This document shows, piece by piece, positions 17,712-26,455 of a stretch of 64,000 nucleotides of DNA (its first letter is position 1; each line of letters begins with the position of its first letter). The translations under genes were made by a program, and so were the position numbers. The DNA lies in assembly GCA_043778255.1 (NCBI GenBank), contig JAYWGN010000013.1, positions 1 through 64,000 on the forward strand. Direction: 5' to 3'. Below the pieces are notes generated by a model. That model saw nothing but the letters and a program-made list of their open reading frames with translations, was not told the DNA's origin and did not search any database. The stretch comes from JAYWGN01 sp043778255. Its GTDB lineage: Bacteria > Bacteroidota > Bacteroidia > Chitinophagales > Chitinophagaceae.

Positions 17712-19028
17712 ATGCCCATAATAGATGTAGTAATGCCTAAGCTAGGCGAAAGTATAGTAGAAGCCACCATACTAAAATGGCACAAAAAAGTAGGCGACAC
17801 CATAGCACAAGATGAAACTATACTTGATATAGCTACCGATAAAGTAGATAGCGAAGTACCAAGCACAACAGCTGGTATCATTACAGAAATATTGTATAAT
17901 GTTAATGATATTGTGCCTGTTGGTAAAGTTATAGTGCGAATAAGTACTGAGGCAATGGTAACTAACCAAGTAGCTACAACACCTCCTGTTGTTGATCCAG
18001 TAACGGTTGTAGCCGAACAAGCACCCATACAACCTATAGCCAATATTGTAAGTACTACAGCGGGTAATAACAAATTTTACTCACCACTTGTACTTAATAT
18101 AGCAGCTAGTGAGCAAGTAAGTATGGCAGAGTTAGAGCAAATTAATGGCACTGGCAACGAAGGGCGAGTAACCAAAAAAGATATATTGGATTATGTTGCC
18201 AATAAGCAATTAGGTAATACAATACCAACTACACCTACTCAACAAGCTGTTGTAATGCCTCAAGCAAACCCAATGGCAGTAGCCGTTGCAGATACTAAGC
18301 CTAATACTACCCCAAGTGGCAATGTAGAAATAATTGCGATGGATAGAATGCGAAAACTAATAGCCAAACACATGGTGGATAGTAAGCACACTAGCCCACA
18401 TGTAACTAGCTTTACCGAAGCCGATGTTACTAACCTAGTGCAATGGAGAGATAGTGTAAAAAAAGATTTTGAAAAACGAGAAGGCGAAAAAATTACCTTT
18501 ACACCTTTATTTGTAGAGGCCATTACCAAATGTATAAAAAAATATCCGTTAATTAATAGTAGCATTGATGGCGATAATATTGTAATAAAAAAAGACATAA
18601 ACATAGGTATGGCAACAGCATTGCCAAGTGGCAACTTAATAGTACCTGTTATTAAAAATGCAGATCAACTTAACCTAGTAGGGCTTACTAAGCATGTAAA
18701 CAACTTAGCTAATGCAGCCCGTAACAATAAATTAAAGCCCGATGATACTCAGGGAGGTACTTTCACATTTACCAATGTAGGTACATTTGGTAGCCTTATG
18801 GGTACACCCATTATTAACCAACCTCAAGTAGCCATACTAGCAGTAGGTGCTATTAAAAAACGACCTGTAGTTATAGAAACACCCCATGGCGATAGTATAG
18901 CAATAAGGCATGTGATGTACCTAAGTATGAGTTACGATCATCGTATTGTAGATGGTGCATTAGGTGCTACTTTCCTAACGGCAGTTGCTAATGAATTAGA
19001 AAATTTTGATTACAAACGAACCGTGTAA
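17712..19028 (+). CDS. 2-oxo acid dehydrogenase complex E2, dihydrolipoamide acyltransferase
   Basis: Core E2 enzyme of a 2-oxo acid dehydrogenase complex, moving an acyl group from lipoamide to CoA. From the ATG at 17712 it has 438 residues. The lipoyl domain (1-78) has the modified Lys44 in EIATDKVDSEVP-like context (DIATDKVDSE). A Pro/Val/Thr-rich linker follows, then an E3-binding domain near 120-165 (YSPLVLNIAASEQV...GRVTKKDILDYV), a second linker and the catalytic domain ending in SYDHRIVDG with the active-site His. The sequence style is closest to branched-chain E2. Its E1 and E3 partners are not adjacent; an E1 alpha gene lies 6.4 kb away at 25425. The start at 17676 is rejected because the domain begins at MPIIDVVMPKLGES. 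Confidence 0.93.
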   Translation: MPIIDVVMPKLGESIVEATILKWHKKVGDTIAQDETILDIATDKVDSEVPSTTAGIITEILYNVNDIVPVGKVIVRISTEAMVTNQVATTPPVVDPVTVVAEQAPIQPIANIVSTTAGNNKFYSPLVLNIAASEQVSMAELEQINGTGNEGRVTKKDILDYVANKQLGNTIPTTPTQQAVVMPQANPMAVAVADTKPNTTPSGNVEIIAMDRMRKLIAKHMVDSKHTSPHVTSFTEADVTNLVQWRDSVKKDFEKREGEKITFTPLFVEAITKCIKKYPLINSSIDGDNIVIKKDINIGMATALPSGNLIVPVIKNADQLNLVGLTKHVNNLANAARNNKLKPDDTQGGTFTFTNVGTFGSLMGTPIINQPQVAILAVGAIKKRPVVIETPHGDSIAIRHVMYLSMSYDHRIVDGALGATFLTAVANELENFDYKRTV

Positions 19029-19166
19029 TAATTGATAATTGATAATGTACAATTGATAATGGATAATTGATAATGGACAATTGATAATGGACAATTGATA
19101 ATGGATAATGGATAATTGATAATTGATAATGGACAATTGATAATGGACAATGAACAATTGTCAATG
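19029..19166. repeat. Degenerate AATTGATAATGG tandem repeat
   Basis: About 140 bases built almost entirely of AATTGATAATGG, AATTGATAAT and AATGGACA units, starting directly after the E2 stop codon. Units are arrayed irregularly, so it is a decayed simple repeat and not a CRISPR array. Any frames inside it are low-complexity artefacts. Confidence 0.7.
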
Positions 19167-19262
19167 AATAATAGAGTATTCATCAAACTAATTACATTTG
19201 AAATATAAATTATCAACTTCAGTTTTTAATTTGTTACTACTCAATAAGAATCACATTTTTAA

Positions 19263-22109
19263 TTATTCCTTATTAATTATTAATTTTTCCTTTGGGGCTT
19301 CAATTATAATATCTTTTTTAAAATTAATCATTCTAATATAATTGATAGGGCTAACATTTGCTTTTACCCCCACTGTGTTTTTAGGTATTATGGGTACTTC
19401 GTAGTTAGTGGTATATAACCGTAATTGGTTGAACTGGGCTTCAGTAATGGGTTTGGTAAGTATAATTTTATCACTCCAACCTCGGTGTATGTATATAGGA
19501 GTATAGTTTGCCTCAGTTATATTTTGTAAAGTTAGGTGGTACAAAAAAGGGTTTCTTAATACATCTTGCCTTGTACTTTGTGCTCTTATTTTTATAGCTA
19601 TTACCATTATTTTATCTTCAACTATTTCAAATACAGGTACTAGCCTAATTGGCTGAAAAGGCTCAATGCTATTTTTACTACTATACTTTTTTAGCTGTAC
19701 GTAATTGGGTGCTACTTCTATATAATTATCGGTAGTATCTATATAGCTAGTTATATAATTATTTGGATATTCCTCTCCATAGCTGTCTATTTTTGTTTCA
19801 ACTACTATTTTATTATTTGCTTGTATGCTATCAATTTCACTACTTAAATAATTATCGGCGTAATTATTACTACTATAATCATATACATTTATTCTAAGGT
19901 ATATGCTATCAACGGTATGTTGCAAATCATTTAATACAGTAGTTTGTATTATAGAATCATTTAGTTTGCTATTTATAATAAGTAGTGGATTATAACTTTG
20001 CTGCACTTGGTAGTAAGCAGGTTTTTTATTGCCATAGTAATCTATTATACTCCAACTTGCAGTAGGGTAAGGTTCGTTAAGTTGCCATAGCATAGTGCCC
20101 ATATTGTAGGGTTTACTTTTTCTATGGGCTTCTATAGCTATTTTGTAAGCTTCGGCTTGTAGTACTTGGGTCTTATAAATATAATGTTCAAATTGTTGTT
20201 TTTTTGTTAGTACAGCAGCTGCACTATCTATTATATGTTTGCTAAACAGCCTACCCATATAGGTTTGCAGGTTAGCGTAACCAGTTGGGTGCTTTTGGTG
20301 CAGCTTCATTACTGCCGATGCCGTATCCCAATCTTTGTGTGTACTATACCTATTTATAGTAGCAATTGTAGGCATACTTTGCATACCATACTCACTCATA
20401 AACCTTGGTATTTTTTGTTGGTAAGTTTCTATAGGTTCTAACCCCCACCATACACCCCAATAGTGTGCATCGCCTTGTGTAAGGCTCTCATGCCTACCCC
20501 AGCCTATACTTGGGCTACTTGGCCAATAGTTGGTATTGGGTGTAAGGCTATTTACAATCGTAGGCAGTATTTTATTAAATATGGTATCATAAGTTTTCCA
20601 CAGTTTGGTGGAGTCTGTACGGTTAATAGTATACTGTTTTTGCCAACCCCAATTTTGCCAACCTTCATCTATTTCATTATTGCCACACCATATTGCTATA
20701 CATGGGTGGTGCTGCAATCGTTCTATTTGGTAGGTAGCTTCTTGTTGTACATTCTGTAAAAAACTTGTATCGGTTGGTAGCATACTATTGGCAAACATAA
20801 AATCTTGCCATACCAATATACCAGCTGCATCACAAGCATTATAAAAATCTTCGTTTTCATATATGCCACCGCCCCATACCCTAAGCATATTCATATTTGC
20901 AGCTTTAGCTGCTGCTATTATATTAGTATATTGTTGCTTGGTTACTCTACTCGGAAACATATCCAGCGGTACTATATTTGCACCTTTTATATACAAAGGT
21001 TTATTATTTACATTAAAGTAAAAGCCTTTGCCAGTAAGTGTTTTAAGGCTATCAAAGTCGCTTATACTATCAGCCTTGGTTACTAATTCAATAGTTCGTA
21101 AACCAATATTTTTTGTAATTACTTTTTGGTCAGTATATAATTGTAAGCAATACATTGGTTGTTGTCCTATTCCATTAGCTTCCCAATATTTTGGTTTGGG
21201 TATTGTAAGCAATGTACCAATTTTGTTAATTCCCTTTTCTAATTTTAGCGTAATTGTAGTATAATTATTTTCCGTATTATTTTCTACATTTTTATAACTT
21301 TCGTTGTAATTTTTATAAAATAATGCTTTAGTTTTTATTTTCTTTTCTATCTCTTTTTTGGTTGTTATCAAATCTATTGCTAACCCCAATGGTATGGTCA
21401 TTTCAATATTGGCATACATGTTTGCAGTTACTTGTATAGTAGCACTATCTTCATTATTTGCTATTAGTTGGTGGCTTAGGTTTTGTATTTTATAATTGTT
21501 CCAACCAATTAACTTCACCGTTTTCCATATACCACAAGTAGTTAATTTAGGGGCAAAATCCCACCCAAATTGATAAGCAGCTTTACGGGCATACAACCTA
21601 TTATTGTCGGGTATTTGCAGTGGTAAGTTTTGCTTAGCAAGGCTATCAGTAACGGTTTGCGCTGCTTTAAACTGTATGGTAAGTGTATTATTTTTTTGCT
21701 TTGCAAAATGCTTAATTGGTATTATCCATTGCCTAAACATGTTGTTGGCTTCTAGTATCAAACTATCGTTCCAATATACTTTGGCATACGTATCTAAGCC
21801 ATCAAATACCAATTCTATTTCTTGCTTCGCAAAAATAGTAGGGTTAATATTCACCGTTGTTTTGTAGGTAAAGTCTGTTGTGTTTATCCATTGTAACTTT
21901 GTTTCGTTAGTGCCATAGTATGGGTTGGGTATAAGTTTATTATTAAGCAAGTCAGTGTGTACACAGCCTGGCACTATGGCTTTGTAATACTTATTGGTAA
22001 ATGCTTTTGCAAAAGTCCAGTTGGTAGTAAGTAGTTGTTGTTCAGTTTGGCTATAGCAAACTTGCACTACATTAAGTATCGTAATTATTATAAAAAATAT
22101 AACTTTCAT
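19263..22109 (-). CDS. Beta-mannosidase-like glycoside hydrolase family 2
   Basis: Exported GH2 enzyme of 948 residues, most like beta-mannosidases that cleave terminal beta-mannose from oligosaccharides. A signal peptide (about 1-20) precedes a sugar-binding domain (LTTNWTFAKAF..YKAIVPGCVHTDLL) and an immunoglobulin-like domain. The TIM barrel then shows MLRVWGGGIYENEDFYNACDAAGILVWQDFMFANSMLP and acid/base Glu in WCGNNEIDEG, with the nucleophile Glu in FMSEYGMQSMP. Late Ig-like domains close the protein. There is no T9SS sorting domain, so it is probably periplasmic. It lies 9 bases after the YCF48-like gene on the same strand and is likely co-transcribed. Mannose specificity is an inference from family motifs. 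Confidence 0.92.
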   Translation of the reverse strand: MKVIFFIIITILNVVQVCYSQTEQQLLTTNWTFAKAFTNKYYKAIVPGCVHTDLLNNKLIPNPYYGTNETKLQWINTTDFTYKTTVNINPTIFAKQEIELVFDGLDTYAKVYWNDSLILEANNMFRQWIIPIKHFAKQKNNTLTIQFKAAQTVTDSLAKQNLPLQIPDNNRLYARKAAYQFGWDFAPKLTTCGIWKTVKLIGWNNYKIQNLSHQLIANNEDSATIQVTANMYANIEMTIPLGLAIDLITTKKEIEKKIKTKALFYKNYNESYKNVENNTENNYTTITLKLEKGINKIGTLLTIPKPKYWEANGIGQQPMYCLQLYTDQKVITKNIGLRTIELVTKADSISDFDSLKTLTGKGFYFNVNNKPLYIKGANIVPLDMFPSRVTKQQYTNIIAAAKAANMNMLRVWGGGIYENEDFYNACDAAGILVWQDFMFANSMLPTDTSFLQNVQQEATYQIERLQHHPCIAIWCGNNEIDEGWQNWGWQKQYTINRTDSTKLWKTYDTIFNKILPTIVNSLTPNTNYWPSSPSIGWGRHESLTQGDAHYWGVWWGLEPIETYQQKIPRFMSEYGMQSMPTIATINRYSTHKDWDTASAVMKLHQKHPTGYANLQTYMGRLFSKHIIDSAAAVLTKKQQFEHYIYKTQVLQAEAYKIAIEAHRKSKPYNMGTMLWQLNEPYPTASWSIIDYYGNKKPAYYQVQQSYNPLLIINSKLNDSIIQTTVLNDLQHTVDSIYLRINVYDYSSNNYADNYLSSEIDSIQANNKIVVETKIDSYGEEYPNNYITSYIDTTDNYIEVAPNYVQLKKYSSKNSIEPFQPIRLVPVFEIVEDKIMVIAIKIRAQSTRQDVLRNPFLYHLTLQNITEANYTPIYIHRGWSDKIILTKPITEAQFNQLRLYTTNYEVPIIPKNTVGVKANVSPINYIRMINFKKDIIIEAPKEKLIINKE

Positions 22110-22118
22110 TTTTAATTT

Positions 22119-23120
22119 TCAATTATTAATAAAAACTCCCACTTTACCGCCACCTCCTGCCAAATATACCTTTTTTCCGTCCTTAGCTTTACGGCATACA
22201 TGAAAACTTTCGGTACTTATATTTGTCCAATCTGTTCCATTATTGTTGGTTATATCTACTCCATTAAGCCCACAAGTTATTGCATTAGATTTGCCGTAAT
22301 ACTCCACACAGCTGCGGTAGCCATTTGGCGGAACGGCTGGCTTAGTAAAGGTTTTACACCCATTGGAGCTTAACACACAATTATTTGTAGTATCATTTTT
22401 GGCATTAAAATCGCCACCAACTATTATAATATTTCTTTTGTTTTTATTAATAGCAATGGAGTTGGCACCTGTACTTTCAGTACCTTGTATTATAGGTAAT
22501 TTTATAATAGCATCTTTTATAAATATATGGCTTTGTAAGCCACCACTCACAAATATGGCTTGGTCTTTACCATAGCTTCTTATATTAGTACCACTACTTG
22601 CAAAGCAAGCTTCTCCCGTTGCTGCTATTGGCAAATTTTTTGAAGGCAAATTTTGCCAAGTATTACCCTCATCAAATGTACGGGCAAATACAAATTTGCC
22701 ATCAATAGGGTCGCCAATTACAATACCACTTTGTGGGTTCCAAAATTCCATAGCATCTAAAAAAATACCTTTGCTTTTGTTTTCATAAACTATTTTCCAA
22801 CTTTCGCCAGCATCTTTAGTTTTAAGTATATAAGCAGGTTCGCCTATACCCATTATAATAGCTTCGGTACTGCTAAATGCCTCAATATCTCTAAAGTCAG
22901 TACTATCAAAGCCTTTAACTGTAACCCATTTAAATGTATCACCTCCATTCAAACTTAGGCCTACTGTACCTTTGCTGCCACTAACCCATAGTACTTTGTC
23001 ATTTACTACACTTAAGCCACGTAAACTTATTTTGTTGTGTGTAGTCAGTATTTTTATTTTTTGTGCTTCGCAAAAAATATTAAGTGTAATTAAAAAACTA
23101 GTAATGAGTACCTTTACCAT
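22119..23120 (-). CDS. YCF48-like/BNR-repeat exported protein
   Basis: A 333-residue protein with a signal peptide (KVLITSFLITLNIFCEAQ) and a beta-propeller built of sialidase/BNR-type repeats. WVSGSKGTVGLSLNGGDTF, AYILKTKDAGESWKIVYEN and FVFARTFDEGNTWQNLP are successive blades with the S/D-x-D/G-G-x-T-W pattern. Such proteins are annotated as YCF48-like, after a photosystem II assembly factor; here that name implies only the fold. It heads the pair with the beta-mannosidase gene, so a role with an extracytoplasmic carbohydrate substrate is possible but unproven. Confidence 0.8.
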   Translation of the reverse strand: MVKVLITSFLITLNIFCEAQKIKILTTHNKISLRGLSVVNDKVLWVSGSKGTVGLSLNGGDTFKWVTVKGFDSTDFRDIEAFSSTEAIIMGIGEPAYILKTKDAGESWKIVYENKSKGIFLDAMEFWNPQSGIVIGDPIDGKFVFARTFDEGNTWQNLPSKNLPIAATGEACFASSGTNIRSYGKDQAIFVSGGLQSHIFIKDAIIKLPIIQGTESTGANSIAINKNKRNIIIVGGDFNAKNDTTNNCVLSSNGCKTFTKPAVPPNGYRSCVEYYGKSNAITCGLNGVDITNNNGTDWTNISTESFHVCRKAKDGKKVYLAGGGGKVGVFINN

Positions 23121-23177
23121 ATTAATATATTATTGCTAAAGTTAAATTTATAAACTCAAATAAGTACAAAATATAAA

Positions 23178-23909
23178 ATGAATATTCCTTATTGGCTTAG
23201 TAGAACTCAATTATTGTTAGGCGATGAAGCAACCTACAATTTAATGCAAAAAAATGTACTTGTTGTAGGGCTTGGTGGAGTAGGTGGCATTGCTGCCGAA
23301 ATGATAGTAAGGGCTGGTATAGGTAGCATTACTATAGCCGATGCTGATACTGTAGACCTTAGTAACTGTAACCGCCAAATACCTGCATTGCATAGTACCG
23401 TTGGCTTGGCTAAAACAACCGTAATGGCACAACGATTAAAAGATATAAACCCCGAACTGAAAGTAACTGTTATAAATGAATGGGTAAAAGATGAACTAAC
23501 TTATACACTTATAAACGAAGGCAACTTTGATATAGCAGTTGATTGTATAGATACCTTAACACCTAAAGTTACATTTATAAAAGCTTGTGTTGATAAGGCT
23601 TTGCCCATAGTAAGTAGCCTAGGTGCAGGTGGCAAATTAGATGCTACACAAGTAACTATTACTGATATTAGCCATACACACCAATGTAATTTGGCTAGGT
23701 ATGTTCGTAAAAAATTACATGCAATGGGAATATACAAAGGGGTAACTTGTGTATATAGCCCCGAGGCTGCCGACCAATCAAAAATAATAGTAAGTGAAAA
23801 AGCATTTCCCAAAAAATCACTAATAGGTACTATAAGTTATATGCCGGCAGTGTTTGGTTGCTTTGTAGCAAATGCTGCCTTAAACTTATTATTAAGTAAC
23901 AATGAATAA
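23178..23909 (+). CDS. tcdA: TcdA/CsdL-like tRNA threonylcarbamoyladenosine dehydratase
   Basis: ThiF/E1-like adenylating enzyme of 243 residues. TcdA cyclises t6A at position 37 of ANN-decoding tRNAs using ATP. Visible features: WLSRTQLLLGDEATYNLMQKNVLVVGLGGVGG with the nucleotide-binding GLGGVGG at about 32-38, then ADADTVDLSNCNRQ and VDCIDTLTPKVTFIKACVDKALPIVSSLGAGGKLD. The C-terminal FGCFVANAALNLLL is hydrophobic, as is usual for this family. The N-terminal SRTQLLLG motif separates it from MoeB and ThiF. It stands alone in the head-to-head gap with the YCF48-like gene. Confidence 0.9.
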   Translation: MNIPYWLSRTQLLLGDEATYNLMQKNVLVVGLGGVGGIAAEMIVRAGIGSITIADADTVDLSNCNRQIPALHSTVGLAKTTVMAQRLKDINPELKVTVINEWVKDELTYTLINEGNFDIAVDCIDTLTPKVTFIKACVDKALPIVSSLGAGGKLDATQVTITDISHTHQCNLARYVRKKLHAMGIYKGVTCVYSPEAADQSKIIVSEKAFPKKSLIGTISYMPAVFGCFVANAALNLLLSNNE

Positions 23910-24053
23910 GTAATAATTAATAAGTAATAATTAGTAGGGAATAATTATTTTTGTACTAATCTGATAATAAAGTTATAAATGACTTGTTTAAAAACATTAT
24001 AAACTATTTGTAATTGTAAATTATCAATTATTACTTGTCAACTTAAAGAAATT

Positions 24054-24632
24054 ATGATATTACCAATAGTAGCCTACGGAGCTGAAATACTTAGAAAAAA
24101 AGGTGAAGATATAACAACCGAATACCCCGAATTGGCAACGTTAATAACCAATATGTGGGAAACCATGTACAGCAGTAATGGTGTGGGTTTGGCAGCACCA
24201 CAAATTAATAAAAATATTAGGCTATTTATGGTGGATAGTACCCTAATATTTAAAAACCTTGATGAAGAAGATGAGGGCAAATACCCCGATGCACCGGGTG
24301 TAAAGCAACTATTTATAAATGCACAAATTGTAAGCCTAACTGGCAACACTTGGGCTTACAACGAAGGTTGTTTAAGTATCCCTAAAATAAGGGAAGATGT
24401 AACCCGCCACGAAACAGTAACCCTTAGTTACTTAAACGAAAACTTTGAACCACAACAAACTACTTACAATGGTGTAACAGCCCGTATAATATTACACGAA
24501 TACGACCATATAGAAGGTAAATTATTTATTGATTATTTATCGCCACTTAAGCGAAAACTTATACGAGGAAAACTAGATAATATAGCTAAAGGTAAAACCA
24601 AAACAGATTACAGAATGGTGTATCCCAAATAA
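24054..24632 (+). CDS. def: Peptide deformylase
   Basis: Iron- or zinc-dependent enzyme removing the formyl group from nascent proteins. The 192 residues show the three family motifs: GVGLAAPQI (about 43-51), EGCLSIP with the metal-ligand Cys, and HEYDHIEGKLF with the two metal-ligand His and catalytic Glu. The 30-residue insertion between motifs 1 and 2 (FKNLDEEDEGKYPDAPGVKQ) is usual in Bacteroidota. A -7-like TATTTTTG lies at 23946-23953, leaving a leader of about 95 bases. The gene is convergent with the toxin-antitoxin pair, 15 bases away. Confidence 0.96.
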   Translation: MILPIVAYGAEILRKKGEDITTEYPELATLITNMWETMYSSNGVGLAAPQINKNIRLFMVDSTLIFKNLDEEDEGKYPDAPGVKQLFINAQIVSLTGNTWAYNEGCLSIPKIREDVTRHETVTLSYLNENFEPQQTTYNGVTARIILHEYDHIEGKLFIDYLSPLKRKLIRGKLDNIAKGKTKTDYRMVYPK

Positions 24633-24647
24633 TAGGCAAGTTAACTG

Positions 24648-24977
24648 TTATGTAGGTAATAAGGCTAACAAAGCTGCTAACTCAGTGTCAGTAAGGTTAT
24701 CTTTTTCCGATTTATCGTATATTGAAAGTAGGTAAACCGTATTATTATTAATTACAAAATTGGTTATTACCCTAGCACCACCACTTTTTCCTTTTCCTTT
24801 TGAGGCTATAGCTAATCGTATTTTATAACAATTTCCCCCAATTGATATACCTTGATTTGGTTGTACTTCAAGTTCCTCTACTAGTTGTATTAATTCATTT
24901 TTTAATGAAGGATATTTTTTCATTAATCTTTTGGTTTGCTTTTCAAATAGATTAATTGACTTTACATTATAATTCAT
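24648..24977 (-). CDS. RelE/ParE family toxin
   Basis: A 109-residue type II toxin of the RelE/ParE superfamily, whose RelE members cleave mRNA on the ribosome and whose ParE members poison gyrase. The family pattern is seen in the N-terminal helix pair (FEKQTKRLMKKYPSLKNELIQLVEELE), CYKIRLAIASKGKGKSGGARVITNFV and YLLSIYDKSEKDNLTDTEL. The Lys/Arg-rich KGKGKSGGARVI centre fits the RelE type better, so RNase activity is the better guess. Its start overlaps the antitoxin stop by 11 bases, the usual order of antitoxin then toxin. Whether the pair is active cannot be told. Confidence 0.85.
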   Translation of the reverse strand: MNYNVKSINLFEKQTKRLMKKYPSLKNELIQLVEELEVQPNQGISIGGNCYKIRLAIASKGKGKSGGARVITNFVINNNTVYLLSIYDKSEKDNLTDTELAALLALLPT

Positions 24978-25173
24978 TTAAAAATTCTTTAGCATTACGA
25001 GCCTTTTTTTTACCTTGTCGTATAAGTATAAGTTCCTGCACAGCTTCTGCTATTTCCTGCTTTAGCAATTCTTTTTCAGGGTTTACACTTTTAACTTTTA
25101 CATATTTTAATCCACCAAGTACCTCCATAAGTGGTGCAGCTTTGCTATCTTTTATTTCTAATAATACTGTCAT
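24967..25173 (-). CDS. Antitoxin of the RelE-type pair
   Basis: A 68-residue acidic/helical protein encoded directly upstream of the toxin, with which it overlaps by 11 bases. It starts TVLLEIKDSKAAPLMEVLGGLKYVKVK, then a Lys/Glu-rich helix (NPEKELLKQEIAEAVQELILIRQGKKKARNAKEFLNEL). The C-terminal AKEFLNEL part resembles toxin-wrapping tails of small antitoxins. No classical ribbon-helix-helix or helix-turn-helix motif stands out, so DNA binding is uncertain. The assignment rests mainly on gene order and size. Confidence 0.75.
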   Translation of the reverse strand: MTVLLEIKDSKAAPLMEVLGGLKYVKVKSVNPEKELLKQEIAEAVQELILIRQGKKKARNAKEFLNEL

Positions 25174-25263
25174 TGGTTATTTATTTTTATTGTAAATATT
25201 TATTAAAATTACAGCTTATTCATACACTGAACTATTATTTAAAAAAGAATTAAAAATAACCCC

Positions 25264-25345
25264 AGACCTCCCACTTTTAACCTCCCACCTCTAACTTCGT
25301 ACCTCCCACCTCTAACTTCGTACCTCTAACTTCGTACCTCTAACT
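25264..25345. repeat. Short tandem repeat CTAACTTCGTACCTC
   Basis: CTAACTTCGTACCTC occurs three times in tandem, twice with an added CCACCT, flanked by variants such as CCTCCCACTTTTAAC. It fills the gap between the divergent antitoxin and E1 alpha genes and ends about 40 bases before the E1 alpha promoter. Non-coding, C-rich on the plus strand, and recent in appearance because copies are near identical. Confidence 0.7.
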
Positions 25346-25383
25346 TAATTTCTTCCTTACTTAAATTCTTAATTTCCCCTAAC

Positions 25384-25413
25384 TTTGCTTTTAAGTATTT
25401 TCCCTTATATTTG
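25384..25413 (+). promoter_or_regulatory. Promoter of the E1 alpha gene
   Basis: TTTG at 25384-25387, an 18-base gap, then TATATTTG at 25406-25413, an exact Bacteroidota-type promoter. Transcription should begin around 25420, only about five bases before the first TTG start, so the leader is minimal. Confidence 0.65.
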
Positions 25414-25424
25414 CACAATAAAAA

Positions 25425-26426
25425 TTGAAAACATTGACAACAAAATTTTCAAAAGAAACCTATTTGTATTGGTACGAATTGATGTTATTACTTCGCCGAT
25501 TTGAAGAAAAAACCGGGCAATTGTACGGTATGCAAAAAATTAGAGGTTTTTGCCACTTGTACATTGGGCAAGAGGCATTAGCAGCAGGTTGTATGACGGC
25601 TACCCAACCCGACGATATATTTATAACTGCCTACCGTGACCATGCCATGGCAATAGCCAAAGGCATTACTGCAAGGGCTTGTATGGCCGAGTTGTATGGT
25701 AAGTCAACAGGCTGTAGTAAGGGCAAAGGTGGTAGTATGCACTTTTTTGGGGTTAAAGAAAAATTTTTTGGTGGTCATGGCATTGTAGGTGCTCAAATAG
25801 GTACTGGTGCTGGTTTGGCCTTTGCCGAAAAATATAAAGGCACTCAAAATGTAGTCCTTTGCTTTTTTGGCGATGGTGCTGCAAGGCAAGGTATGCTCCA
25901 CGAAACCTTTAATATGGCTATGCTTTGGAAACTACCTGTAATTTTTATTTGTGAAAACAATAATTATGCAATGGGTACATCCGTAGCCCGTACCTCTAAT
26001 GTACTAGATATTTACAAATTTGGTGATGCTTACGATATGCCAAGTGATGCTATAGATGGTATGAGTATGGAGGCTGTACACGATGGTGTAGCAAGGGCAG
26101 TAAAAAGAGCAAGAGCTGGCGAAGGACCAACCCTTTTAGAAATGAAAACTTACCGTTACAAAGGGCATAGTATGAGCGACCCTCAAAAGTATAGAACCAA
26201 AGACGAAGTAGAAGCTTACAAAGAAAAAGACCCCGTTGAAGTAGCTATGCAAATGCTTAAAGATAATAATTGGGCAACCGAGGCTGAAATAGAAACTATA
26301 CAACAAAGGGTAGAAACTGAAGTAGCCGATTGTGTGCAGTTTGCTGAAGATAGTCCGTGGCCCGATGATAGTGAAGTATATGAAGATGTATATGCACAAA
26401 AAGATTACCCTTACATTAAAGACTAA
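25425..26426 (+). CDS. pdhA: Pyruvate dehydrogenase E1 component, alpha subunit
   Basis: Thiamine-diphosphate enzyme subunit decarboxylating pyruvate in the pyruvate dehydrogenase complex. The 333 residues show MLLLRRFEEKTGQLYGMQKIRGFCHLYIGQEA, the phosphorylation-loop-like GGHGIVGAQIGTGAGLAFA, and the cofactor-binding GDGAARQG with ENNNYAMGT about 30 residues later. The C-terminus (SPWPDDSEVYEDVYAQKDYPYIKD) is typical of the Bacteroidota pyruvate form. No ATG is near; the start is TTG at 25425 or possibly TTG at 25434, which would fit the promoter at 25406-25413 better. The E1 beta gene is not adjacent, so the complex is encoded at several loci. Confidence 0.93.
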   Translation: MKTLTTKFSKETYLYWYELMLLLRRFEEKTGQLYGMQKIRGFCHLYIGQEALAAGCMTATQPDDIFITAYRDHAMAIAKGITARACMAELYGKSTGCSKGKGGSMHFFGVKEKFFGGHGIVGAQIGTGAGLAFAEKYKGTQNVVLCFFGDGAARQGMLHETFNMAMLWKLPVIFICENNNYAMGTSVARTSNVLDIYKFGDAYDMPSDAIDGMSMEAVHDGVARAVKRARAGEGPTLLEMKTYRYKGHSMSDPQKYRTKDEVEAYKEKDPVEVAMQMLKDNNWATEAEIETIQQRVETEVADCVQFAEDSPWPDDSEVYEDVYAQKDYPYIKD

Positions 26427-26455
26427 ACTTACCAATAAATAAAATATAATATACA

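Noticed and set aside
19029..19166. Repeated units that might be a CRISPR array
   Set aside because: Units are 10-14 bases, contiguous and AT-rich with no unique spacers; it is a degenerate simple repeat.
19010..19216. 68-codon minus-strand frame with repeated LSIIN units
   Set aside because: It is the translation of the simple repeat at 19029-19166 and not a gene.
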